64,000 nt of DNA from Pseudomonas putida (GTDB taxonomy: Bacteria; Pseudomonadota; Gammaproteobacteria; Pseudomonadales; Pseudomonadaceae). The stretch covers positions 163,747 through 227,746 of the forward strand of contig NZ_BSKJ01000004.1 of assembly GCF_030159595.1 (NCBI RefSeq). Direction: 5' to 3'. Position 1 is the stretch's first letter. Each line of letters begins with the position of its first letter. Shown piece after piece: positions 25,116 to 32,179 of the stretch. The position numbers and the translations under genes are program-made. Below the pieces are notes generated by a model, which was given only the letters and a program-made list of their open reading frames with translations, ran no database searches and was not told the origin of the DNA.

Positions 25116-28100
25116 AACGTGTAACCAAATACATTCTGTTGGGCTTGCTTGGGGTAGTCGCGAGCCTGGGCTTGGCGCTTGGCCTGCTGTTGGGTACCGA
25201 GGCGGGCAGCCGCTGGGTACTGGGCAAGGTGCCTGGGCTTGAAGTGACCGATTTTCAGGGGCGGCTGGTGGGCAGTTGGCAGGCCAGCAGGCTGCGCTGG
25301 GCCGATGGTGGCAGCACCGTAGAGGTGCAGGCACCGCTGCTGGCCTGGTCGCCTGTGTGCCTGATGCGTTCCACCCTGTGCATTGACCAGTTGCAGGCAC
25401 AACGCATCGACATGGTCTTTGCTCCAAGTGCCGAGCCGGCCGACAGTGGCCCGCTGCAGTTGCCCGCGCTGCGCTTGCCGCTGGCCATCGAGCTGGGTGA
25501 AGTCAAGGTCGGCCAGCTGCGGTTGGATGGCAGTGACCTGCTGGGCGACTTGCAACTGGCGGCACACTGGACCAGCACCGGCATGCGCATCGACAGCCTG
25601 CACTTGCAGCGTGATGACCTGAAACTGGCCCTGCAGGGTGACTTGCAGCCCGAGGGTGATTGGCCGCTCCAACTGCAGGCACAGCTGCAGTTACCTGCAG
25701 TAGAGGGCAAGCCCTGGCAGCTGGCGCTGACCGCCACCGGCGATTTGCAGAAGACCCTGAAGCTCGCAGGCACCAGTAGCGGTTACCTCGACGCCACGTT
25801 GAGCGGGCAGTTGCAGGCGTTGGCCGAGCACCTGCCAGCGACCTTGCAGGTCCGTTCCGAGGCGTTCAAACCGGCGGGCGCGTTGCCTGACACTTTGCAG
25901 TTGAACCAGCTCAAGCTCGATGCCAAAGGTGACTTGCTCAAAGGTTATCAGTTGTCGGGCACGGCCAGCCTGCCGGCTGAACAGTCGCCGATCGCCTTGG
26001 CCTTGTCCGGCCTGGTCGACAGTAAAAGCGCCAGGCTCGATGCCCTGGAATTGACCGCCAGTGACAGCCAACGGGTCAAGCTGCAAGCCACGGCCAACTG
26101 GCAGCAAGGCCTGAGCGCCGATGCGCAACTGGACTGGCAGGACTTCGCGTGGTTGCGCCTGTATCCACTGGAGACGCCGCCCCAGGTTACGCTCAAGCGC
26201 TTCAATACCCAGGTGCATTATCGCGATGGCAATTATCAGGGAACCTTCAAGGGCGACCTCGACGGCCCAGCGGGGGCATTCAGCGTGGCCAGCCCGTTCG
26301 AAGGTGACCTGAGTCAGGTGAAGCTGCCACAGTTGGCGCTGACCGCCGGCCAAGGCAAGGCCGCCGGCAGTGTCGCCGTGCGTTTTGCCGACACGCTGGC
26401 CTGGGATGTCGACTTGCAGCTTTCGGCGCTTGACCCTGCCTATTGGCTGGCCGAACTGCCGGGCACGCTGGCAGGGCCGCTGCGCAGCAAAGGCGAGCTG
26501 AAAGGCGAGGCGCTCACCCTTGACGCCCAACTTGACCTGAAAGGCCGTCTGCGTGGCCAGCCGGCAGTGCTCAAGGCCGAGGCGCAGGGGGCAGGGCAGA
26601 GCTGGACGCTCGGCGCACTGGCTATCCAGCTGGGTGACAACCGCATCAACGGCAGTGGCAGTTTGCAGCAGCGCCTGGCGGGGCGAGTCGACCTCGACTT
26701 GCCGCGCCTGGGCCAGCTGTGGCCAAGGCTGCAAGGCCAGGTCAAGGGTCGGCTGGATGTCGCCGGCACCTTGCAGGCCCCGCAAGGCACGCTGACCCTG
26801 CAGGGCCAGCGCCTGGCCCAGGCCGAAAACCGGCTGCAACAACTGGACCTGGATGCCCGCCTGGACAACGCCCAGCGCGGGGTGATCGAGCTCAAGGCCA
26901 CTGGCATCCATTTGGGTGATACGGCATTGGGTTCGCTGCAGGCCAATGGCAAAGGCGACATTCGCCAGCAAGCCATGACCCTGGCGCTGGATGGCCCGCA
27001 ACTCAAGCTCGACCTTGGCGTGGATGGCCAGTTGAGCAAGGGCGACTGGCGTGGGCGCCTGGCCAGCGGGCGCATCCAGGCTGGTGGCCAGGACTGGCAG
27101 TTGCAAGCACCGGCACGCCTGCAGCGCCTGGCGAGCGGCCAACTGGATTTCGGCGCCCATTGCTGGCGCTCCGGCCAGGCCAGCCTGTGTGGTGACGACC
27201 AGCGCCTGGCGCCTGAGCCGCGCCTGCGCTATCACCTCAAGCAGTTCCCGCTCGACAGCTTGGCTCAATGGCTGCCAAAGGACTTCGCCTGGCAAGGCCT
27301 GCTCAATGCCGATATCAACCTGGATATCCCGGCCAGTGGCCCTAAAGGCAGCATTGTCATTGATGCCAGTGGCGGCACCTTGCGCGTGCGGGACAAAGGC
27401 CGTTGGGTCGATTTCCCTTACCAGGCCCTGCGTGTGGACAGCACGTTGGCCCCACGGCGCATCGATACCCGGCTGGCCTTCCGTGGTGAGCGCCTGGGCG
27501 AACTGAGCGTCAACACCCGGCTCGACCCGCTGGGCAAGAACAAGCCTCTGTCCGGTGACTTCCGCCTGGCCGGGCTGGACCTGTCGGTAGCCCGTCCGTT
27601 CGTACCGATGGTCGAACGCCTGGCCGGGCAGCTCAATGGCAGTGGCCGGCTTTCTGGTACGTTGCTGGCGCCGCAGGTCAACGGCAACCTGATGCTCAGT
27701 GGTGGCGAAGTCAGCGGCGCCGAGCTGCCGGCCAGCCTTCAGGACTTGTCATTGCAGGCGCTGATTGCCGGCGAGCAGGTGCAGCTCAACGGCAACTGGC
27801 GCAGTGGTGAGGCAGGGCGTGGCCAGTTGAGCGGCAACCTCACCTGGGGCCAGGCGCTGGGCATGGACGTGCGCTTGCAGGGCCAGCAATTGCCGGTCAC
27901 GGTCGAGCCCTATGCCACGCTGGAGGTTGCTCCGGACCTGACCTTGCGCCTGATCGACGACAAGCTGGCGGTTACCGGCAAGGTACAGGTGCCCAAGGGC
28001 AAGATCACCGTTCGCGAGCTGCCACCGTCCACCGTCAAAGTGTCGGATGACACGGTCATCGTCGGCCACCAGACGGAAGAAGGCAAACCACCCATGGCAA

Positions 28101-28786
28101 TGGCCATGGACATCGACGTCGAAGTGGGGCGCGACAAGTTGTCGTTCAGTGGCTTTGGCCTGACCGCCAACCTGCTTGGCCATGTGCACATCGGCGATAA
28201 CCTCGACACGCGTGGCGAACTGAGCCTGGCAGACGGCCGCTACCGCGCTTACGGCCAGCGCTTGACCATCCGCCGTGCGCGGCTGCTGTTCGCCGGCCCG
28301 ATCGACCAGCCGTACCTGGATATCGAAGCCATCCGCACGGTTGACGATGTGATTGCCGGTATCCGCCTGAGCGGCAGTGCCGAGCAGCCGACCACCAAAG
28401 TGTTCTCGGAACCGGCCATGAGCCAGGAGCAGGCGCTGTCATACCTGGTATTGGGGCGGCCATTGGGCACTTCTGGCGAAGACAACAACATGCTCGCCGA
28501 GGCGGCCTTGGGCTTGGGCCTGGCGGGTAGCGCCGGCATTACCGGCAGCCTGGCTTCGAGCCTTGGGATTGACGATTTCCAGCTGGACACCGAGGGCTCG
28601 GGCAACGCGACCAGCGTGGTCGCCAGCGGCAATCTCACCGAGAAGCTGAGCCTGCGTTACGGCGTGGGCGTGTTTGAGCCTGCCAACACCATTGCGTTGC
28701 GTTACAAGCTAAGCAAGAAGGTGTACCTGGAAGCAGCCAGCGGGCTGGCCAGCTCTCTGGACATTTTCTACAAGCGCGATTTCTGA
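25112..28786 (+). CDS. tamB: Translocation and assembly module subunit TamB
   Basis: The 1224-residue protein has one N-terminal inner-membrane anchor (about 6-29, YILLGLLGVVASLGLALGLL) and then a very long run of beta-rich AsmA/Vps13-like repeats. The C-terminal DUF490 domain occupies roughly the last 350 residues (for example LSLADGRYRAYGQRLTIRR, LSYLVLGRPLG). It spans the periplasm and pairs with TamA. Translation starts at a TTG (25112) whose last two bases form part of the tamA stop TGA, so the two proteins are made together. Length agrees with the family. Confidence 0.95.
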   Translation: MKRVTKYILLGLLGVVASLGLALGLLLGTEAGSRWVLGKVPGLEVTDFQGRLVGSWQASRLRWADGGSTVEVQAPLLAWSPVCLMRSTLCIDQLQAQRIDMVFAPSAEPADSGPLQLPALRLPLAIELGEVKVGQLRLDGSDLLGDLQLAAHWTSTGMRIDSLHLQRDDLKLALQGDLQPEGDWPLQLQAQLQLPAVEGKPWQLALTATGDLQKTLKLAGTSSGYLDATLSGQLQALAEHLPATLQVRSEAFKPAGALPDTLQLNQLKLDAKGDLLKGYQLSGTASLPAEQSPIALALSGLVDSKSARLDALELTASDSQRVKLQATANWQQGLSADAQLDWQDFAWLRLYPLETPPQVTLKRFNTQVHYRDGNYQGTFKGDLDGPAGAFSVASPFEGDLSQVKLPQLALTAGQGKAAGSVAVRFADTLAWDVDLQLSALDPAYWLAELPGTLAGPLRSKGELKGEALTLDAQLDLKGRLRGQPAVLKAEAQGAGQSWTLGALAIQLGDNRINGSGSLQQRLAGRVDLDLPRLGQLWPRLQGQVKGRLDVAGTLQAPQGTLTLQGQRLAQAENRLQQLDLDARLDNAQRGVIELKATGIHLGDTALGSLQANGKGDIRQQAMTLALDGPQLKLDLGVDGQLSKGDWRGRLASGRIQAGGQDWQLQAPARLQRLASGQLDFGAHCWRSGQASLCGDDQRLAPEPRLRYHLKQFPLDSLAQWLPKDFAWQGLLNADINLDIPASGPKGSIVIDASGGTLRVRDKGRWVDFPYQALRVDSTLAPRRIDTRLAFRGERLGELSVNTRLDPLGKNKPLSGDFRLAGLDLSVARPFVPMVERLAGQLNGSGRLSGTLLAPQVNGNLMLSGGEVSGAELPASLQDLSLQALIAGEQVQLNGNWRSGEAGRGQLSGNLTWGQALGMDVRLQGQQLPVTVEPYATLEVAPDLTLRLIDDKLAVTGKVQVPKGKITVRELPPSTVKVSDDTVIVGHQTEEGKPPMAMAMDIDVEVGRDKLSFSGFGLTANLLGHVHIGDNLDTRGELSLADGRYRAYGQRLTIRRARLLFAGPIDQPYLDIEAIRTVDDVIAGIRLSGSAEQPTTKVFSEPAMSQEQALSYLVLGRPLGTSGEDNNMLAEAALGLGLAGSAGITGSLASSLGIDDFQLDTEGSGNATSVVASGNLTEKLSLRYGVGVFEPANTIALRYKLSKKVYLEAASGLASSLDIFYKRDF

Positions 28787-28805
28787 AGGGGGAGCGGGGC
28801 GGCCG

Positions 28806-29360
28806 TCAACGGACGGTGGCGGCCTCGATGAACTCATTGGTGTCGGGTGAGGGCGGCGGGGCGGGAGCACGTACCGGGACAATCAGGCTGGTGTATTCCT
28901 CGATCAGCCGGTTCAGTGCCTCGGGTGGTTCGCTGGCCTGGAACTGCATGCGTATCTGTACTTCGTCAGGGTCACGGCTGTCACCCTGGCGGCCCTGGCC
29001 GCCGATCGTGACCTTGAAGCTGGCGGCCTTGTTCTCACTTGACGTCAGCAGTGCCTGTTGCGCTTCAGTACCTTTGACCCGCACCGACAGGTCGACCTGC
29101 ATACGCTCCAGGGCCAGGCCCTTGGGTGACACCAATGCAAACAGAGGAACGCGCATGATGTGCTGGCCGTCCATCGCCACCTCGACCATCTTGGCTTTCA
29201 TGGGGGCGCCCAACGCCTCGGTGTCGCATTCGAAAAACTGGTCGAACAGGTTGATGTACTGCTGTGCAATCAAGCTGTTGGTGGCGCTGGCGGCTTCTTG
29301 CAGGCCACGCGTGATTTCGCGCAGGTCGATGGAGGTCATGGGGGCGGGGGGCTTTTGCAA
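28806..29360 (-). CDS. DUF2589-like protein, second gene of pair
   Basis: This 184-residue protein begins at a TTG with GAGGAG 8 bases upstream; no ATG gives a comparable site. It has helices at the N-terminus (REITRGLQEAASATNSLIAQ), a central VPLFALVSPKGLALERMQVDL and FKVTIGGQG, and then MQFQASEPPEALNRLIEEYT. The same plan (MKVPLLAAITHP, then RQEPPEAMMRVIEFLTD) is seen in the neighbouring DUF2589 protein, so the two are diverged paralogs. Function is unknown. No signal peptide or membrane helix is present. Confidence 0.75.
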   Translation of the reverse strand: MQKPPAPMTSIDLREITRGLQEAASATNSLIAQQYINLFDQFFECDTEALGAPMKAKMVEVAMDGQHIMRVPLFALVSPKGLALERMQVDLSVRVKGTEAQQALLTSSENKAASFKVTIGGQGRQGDSRDPDEVQIRMQFQASEPPEALNRLIEEYTSLIVPVRAPAPPPSPDTNEFIEAATVR

Positions 29361-29435
29361 CGATTCGACTCCTCAAGCCAGGTGGTGCCCCTCCCGTTGC
29401 GGGCAGCAGGGGCTATCGAGTGAAGCTCAAATGCC

Positions 29436-30080
29436 TTACGGGACCGGCGGGCCTTCAGGCTTGGGCCCTTTCAGGGTATCTGCCTGGGAAATCTCGTCCG
29501 GGCTTTCCAGTGCGGCGGTTCTGACAACGGTTGGCTTGGTCGCGGCGTCCGTCAGGAACTCGATCACCCTCATCATCGCTTCGGGCGGCTCCTGGCGCTT
29601 CAGGGTGGTGTTAAAGGCATAGCGGGCGCGTGTATCCGTCTTGCGGGTTTGCGTGGACTTGTGGCTGACGCTGCCTTTCACATTCAGCTTGAACGGCCCC
29701 CAGCCCAGTGAGCCGGTCGCTTCTGCGTTCATGTCCTTGCTGGATGTATCTTCCGACATCTGGTTGATCACCAGTTCGAACTCTACGTTGCCCTCTTCGA
29801 TAGAGATGTTCGGGTGGGTAATGGCTGCCAGCAGCGGCACTTTCATGGTCTTGCTGACCACGCCTTTGTATTCGCCCTGTTCATCGACGATGGTTTCGTC
29901 GTAGTCGAACTGGATGGCGACCGCCTTGCCATCCTGGACGCACACCTGCATCAGGAAGTCGGCGTACGATTTGCTGGCAGTTACCTGCGCCTGGACCATG
30001 GCCTGCAGGGGGCCGGCGATCATGCGGTCCATCGGCAGGGCATTGATGACGGAGCCAATAAGGCTGTTGTCTATCGACAT
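29436..30080 (-). CDS. DUF2589 domain protein
   Basis: The 214-residue protein matches the DUF2589 layout: an N-terminal helix that opens LIGSVINALPMDRMIAGPLQ and includes AQVTASKSYADFLMQV, a beta-rich centre with VPLLAAITHPNISIEEGNVE and FELVINQM, then a serine/threonine-rich SVSHKSTQTRKTDTRARY and EPPEAMMRVIEFL. It is cytoplasmic by prediction. It lies between the Mor-like regulator and a second DUF2589-like gene, all on the minus strand, and is probably in one operon with them. No biochemical role is established for the family to my knowledge. Confidence 0.85.
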   Translation of the reverse strand: MSIDNSLIGSVINALPMDRMIAGPLQAMVQAQVTASKSYADFLMQVCVQDGKAVAIQFDYDETIVDEQGEYKGVVSKTMKVPLLAAITHPNISIEEGNVEFELVINQMSEDTSSKDMNAEATGSLGWGPFKLNVKGSVSHKSTQTRKTDTRARYAFNTTLKRQEPPEAMMRVIEFLTDAATKPTVVRTAALESPDEISQADTLKGPKPEGPPVP

Positions 30081-30141
30081 ATCGGGATGCTCTTTCTAGT
30101 GGGGTAAGGAAGCCGCCAATGGCGGCCACGGAACAGGGGTG

Positions 30142-30522
30142 TCAGCGAGCGCAAGGCTCCTGGCGACGGATGTTGCCGATCTGGCGCAGGCTCAGACCGT
30201 ACTTGTTGGCCAGCAGGCTGCGGGACAAGCCGTTGGCGCTTTCCTTCTGGATCTGCTGGTTGCGCAGCTGGCGCAGGAAGTGGTCAGCTTTGGGGATCTC
30301 CAGGGCGACCCCGGCAAAGCGCTTGATCAGCGCGTCGAGCGCATCCGCCGGCAGCACGTCGGCGAGCTTGGTACGCTCGCGGTGCTTGGGGATGTACTTG
30401 GGCCTGCCACCAAAGGCGCAGGTCAGCTGGTAGGCGTTTTCGATGCCGATGCAGTCGATCAGGGCCTGTAACGAGTGGGGCAGTTGGCTGATATCGATCT
30501 GGCTCAAGTCTGGCATTTGCAT
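30142..30522 (-). CDS. Mor-family transcription activator-like protein
   Basis: The 126-residue protein has the Mor (phage Mu middle operon regulator) pattern: an N-terminal dimer part (LPHSLQALIDCIGIENAYQL), AFGGRPKYIPKH, and a C-terminal helix-turn-helix LLANKYGLSLRQIGNIRRQ. ATG 30522 has GGAG 6 bases upstream. No other Mu-like phage genes are seen nearby, so this looks like a chromosomal regulator recruited to the DUF2589 pair that follows it. Target site and signal are unknown. Confidence 0.78.
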   Translation of the reverse strand: MQMPDLSQIDISQLPHSLQALIDCIGIENAYQLTCAFGGRPKYIPKHRERTKLADVLPADALDALIKRFAGVALEIPKADHFLRQLRNQQIQKESANGLSRSLLANKYGLSLRQIGNIRRQEPCAR

Positions 30523-30620
30523 ATGGCGCTCCTTCGGGATGGGTGGGATGTGCGACCCGATCACCCGCGGCGGTATGTCGAAGGTGTGAGCAAATTCTGT
30601 GCGACAGCCAAGGCGCATCG

Positions 30621-30734
30621 CTAGGCGGCATAGGGGTTGAGGGTTGTAGCTTCGGTGAACAGGTTTTGCAGGCAGCGATATCCGGCGCTGTAGGAAATGG
30701 CATCGACATTTGGCTGTGCCTGGTGATTTCTCAT
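30621..30734 (-). CDS. Possible small protein (37 residues)
   Basis: A short frame begins MRNHQAQPNVDAISYSAGYR and ends with NLFTEATTLNPYAA. It lies on the same strand between the periplasmic hypothetical gene and the Mor-like gene, in a gap otherwise empty. Ribosome-site support is weak. The composition looks protein-like rather than random, but it could be a remnant of a longer gene. Confidence 0.35.
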   Translation of the reverse strand: MRNHQAQPNVDAISYSAGYRCLQNLFTEATTLNPYAA

Positions 30735-30773
30735 CTGGTCATTCCCATTGTTGCGGGATGGGGCCGGCAACCC

Positions 30774-31232
30774 TCACTCGCACGGATAGCTGCTCAGCAG
30801 GCTGGCGCTACTCAGGTAGGCTTGAGGGGTGGCGTGCATGCCTTGGGGCAATGTGCGCCAATCAACCAGCAGGCACAGCGCATGCAGCGGTTGGCCGTTG
30901 CGCTGGCCAATGACCTGGCCGGCAAAGGTGCGGCGGTACAGGGCCTGGGTCTGTCGCAGCGCCTGTACCTGGTCGGCCTGGGCCAGGGTTTGTCGGGCCA
31001 GGTCGGGTAACCGGGCCGTAGGCACGCTGAAATGCACCGGCGCAGCATGGGCTTGCAGGTACCCGGCCTGACGCACGCGTTGCCACAATTGTTGCCATTG
31101 GCTGCTACCCGCATGGGCGGCCAGCGCGCGACCCAGTTCGAGCAGGTGCTCGGTGGGTGTCTGCCGGGTGTCCAGCGCATGAAGGGAAACGGGGGTCAGA
31201 AACAGCGAAGCGAACAGCAGGGGTTTGTACAT
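30774..31232 (-). CDS. Hypothetical periplasmic protein (152 residues)
   Basis: The start at 31232 has GGAGG at good spacing and the protein begins with a clear signal peptide (MYKPLLFASLFLTPVSLHAL). The mature part is helical and glutamine-rich (QWQQLWQRVRQAGYLQAHAA, QTLAQADQVQALRQTQALYR). It ends with a serine-rich tail. No family recognised. It precedes the small frame and Mor-like gene on the same strand, but a 250-base gap makes co-transcription uncertain. Confidence 0.65.
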   Translation of the reverse strand: MYKPLLFASLFLTPVSLHALDTRQTPTEHLLELGRALAAHAGSSQWQQLWQRVRQAGYLQAHAAPVHFSVPTARLPDLARQTLAQADQVQALRQTQALYRRTFAGQVIGQRNGQPLHALCLLVDWRTLPQGMHATPQAYLSSASLLSSYPCE

Positions 31233-31383
31233 GGTGCCTCCGGCATGGGTGCTTGGGAGCCTCATGCTTTCAGGCTGGCTCCGCCCCACCCAGCAGGAAA
31301 TGCAGCGCCGGGGGCGGTGGCCGTTGTATCATTGCCGCGGCTCGTTGCGAGCCATTTGCCCCTGATGTTGCAAGGAACCTTCG

Positions 31384-31572
31384 ATGACACATGTGCAGCG
31401 CCTGAAATATTCCCTTTTGATCATCCTGGTTGTACTGGGCCTGATGCTGGGCCTGTCCCACCTGCAGAAGCAGGGCACGATCAGTGAGCAGACCTTCCAG
31501 ATGCTGGCCATTGCCATTGCTGTGGTGGTCGTGGTTATCAATGGCATCCTGCGGCGCAAGGTCAAGCCCTGA
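31384..31572 (+). CDS. Small membrane protein (62 residues)
   Basis: Two hydrophobic helices are evident: about 10-25 (SLLIILVVLGLMLGLS) and about 41-54 (LAIAIAVVVVVING), separated by a short polar loop, with a basic C-terminus (LRRKVKP). AAGGA lies before the ATG. It is an inner membrane protein of unknown function and is followed by a hairpin. Confidence 0.65.
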   Translation: MTHVQRLKYSLLIILVVLGLMLGLSHLQKQGTISEQTFQMLAIAIAVVVVVINGILRRKVKP

Positions 31573-31580
31573 CCTGTGCG

Positions 31581-31602
31581 GGCCGGCCAGGTCTGGCCGG
31601 CC
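31581..31602. terminator. Hairpin between convergent genes
   Basis: GGCCGGCCA, loop GGTC, TGGCCGGCC is a perfect 9-bp stem in the 36-base gap between the small membrane protein gene and the Fur-like gene. There is no T-run, so termination is only probable. Confidence 0.45.
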
Positions 31603-31608
31603 GTACGC

Positions 31609-31983
31609 TCAGCGCAGGGGCGTTTGCTCCAGTACGGCGCGGGCCTGAGGGTTCAAGCTGTAGCACTTGTCGCTACCCAGCTGGATGACGCCTTCGGCGC
31701 AAAGGCGCTTGAGCACTTCGCGCACGCTGAGGAACGACAGCGGGATATCCAGCTGTTCCAGTTGGGCGTGCACGCCGCGCACGCCAATGCTGCGGCCATT
31801 GCGGTCGGCGGCGTGCAAGGCGTCGATTACCTTGAGCCGGATCAGGCTGGTCCGCAGGCCGAAGGTGCGTAGCAGCTCGCGGATCTGTTCGTTGCCGATG
31901 CGTTCTTCAGAAAAAACGTCCTGTCCGTTGGGCGCTTTGCCTGGGACGCGCCCGGCGTGAGTCGAGGGTTGCGGGTTGTACAT
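31609..31983 (-). CDS. Fur-like winged-helix protein without the metal-binding domain
   Basis: The 124-residue protein contains a winged-helix domain resembling the N-terminal half of Fur: IRELLRTFGLRTSLIRLKVI, then RGVHAQLEQL, SFLSVREVLKRLCAEGVIQL and a short wing. The C-terminal dimerisation domain of Fur with its HxH and CxxC metal ligands is missing, so metal sensing of the Fur kind is unlikely. ATG 31983 is preceded by AAGGAG. It is divergent from pvdQ and shares its 196-base promoter region, so it may influence that gene. Confidence 0.7.
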   Translation of the reverse strand: MYNPQPSTHAGRVPGKAPNGQDVFSEERIGNEQIRELLRTFGLRTSLIRLKVIDALHAADRNGRSIGVRGVHAQLEQLDIPLSFLSVREVLKRLCAEGVIQLGSDKCYSLNPQARAVLEQTPLR

Positions 31984-32120
31984 CTGAATGCTCCTTTTCG
32001 TGGACGAACCCGAAATGTGGTTGCCTCACTTACTAGGACGAATGAGAACGCAAAAACTGCAACCCACTCGTGAAAAAAATGCCTGTTTCTCATCAAGACG
32101 TTCCACCGCCTTGTAAAACG

Positions 32121-32144
32121 TAAAATTTTCATCTGGCCATTCGT
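32121..32144 (+). promoter_or_regulatory. Iron-starvation (PvdS-type) promoter upstream of pvdQ
   Basis: TAAAA, a spacer of exactly 16 bases, then CGT (32142-32144) agrees with the iron-starvation box TAAAT-N16/17-CGT used by PvdS and its P. putida counterpart, with one change in the -35. It lies 36 bases before the GTG start, so a short leader results. It fits the known role of PvdQ in pyoverdine maturation. Confidence 0.65.
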
Positions 32145-32179
32145 CTGATCGGGATGACCCCCGAATCCGAGGAGTGCCC

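Noticed and set aside
25691..27295. A 534-codon minus-strand frame
   Set aside because: It is the shadow of tamB repeats; glutamine/arginine-rich translation without recognisable structure.
30142..30522. Mor-like gene considered as evidence for a Mu-like prophage
   Set aside because: No transposase, head, tail or lysis genes occur in the surrounding sequence.
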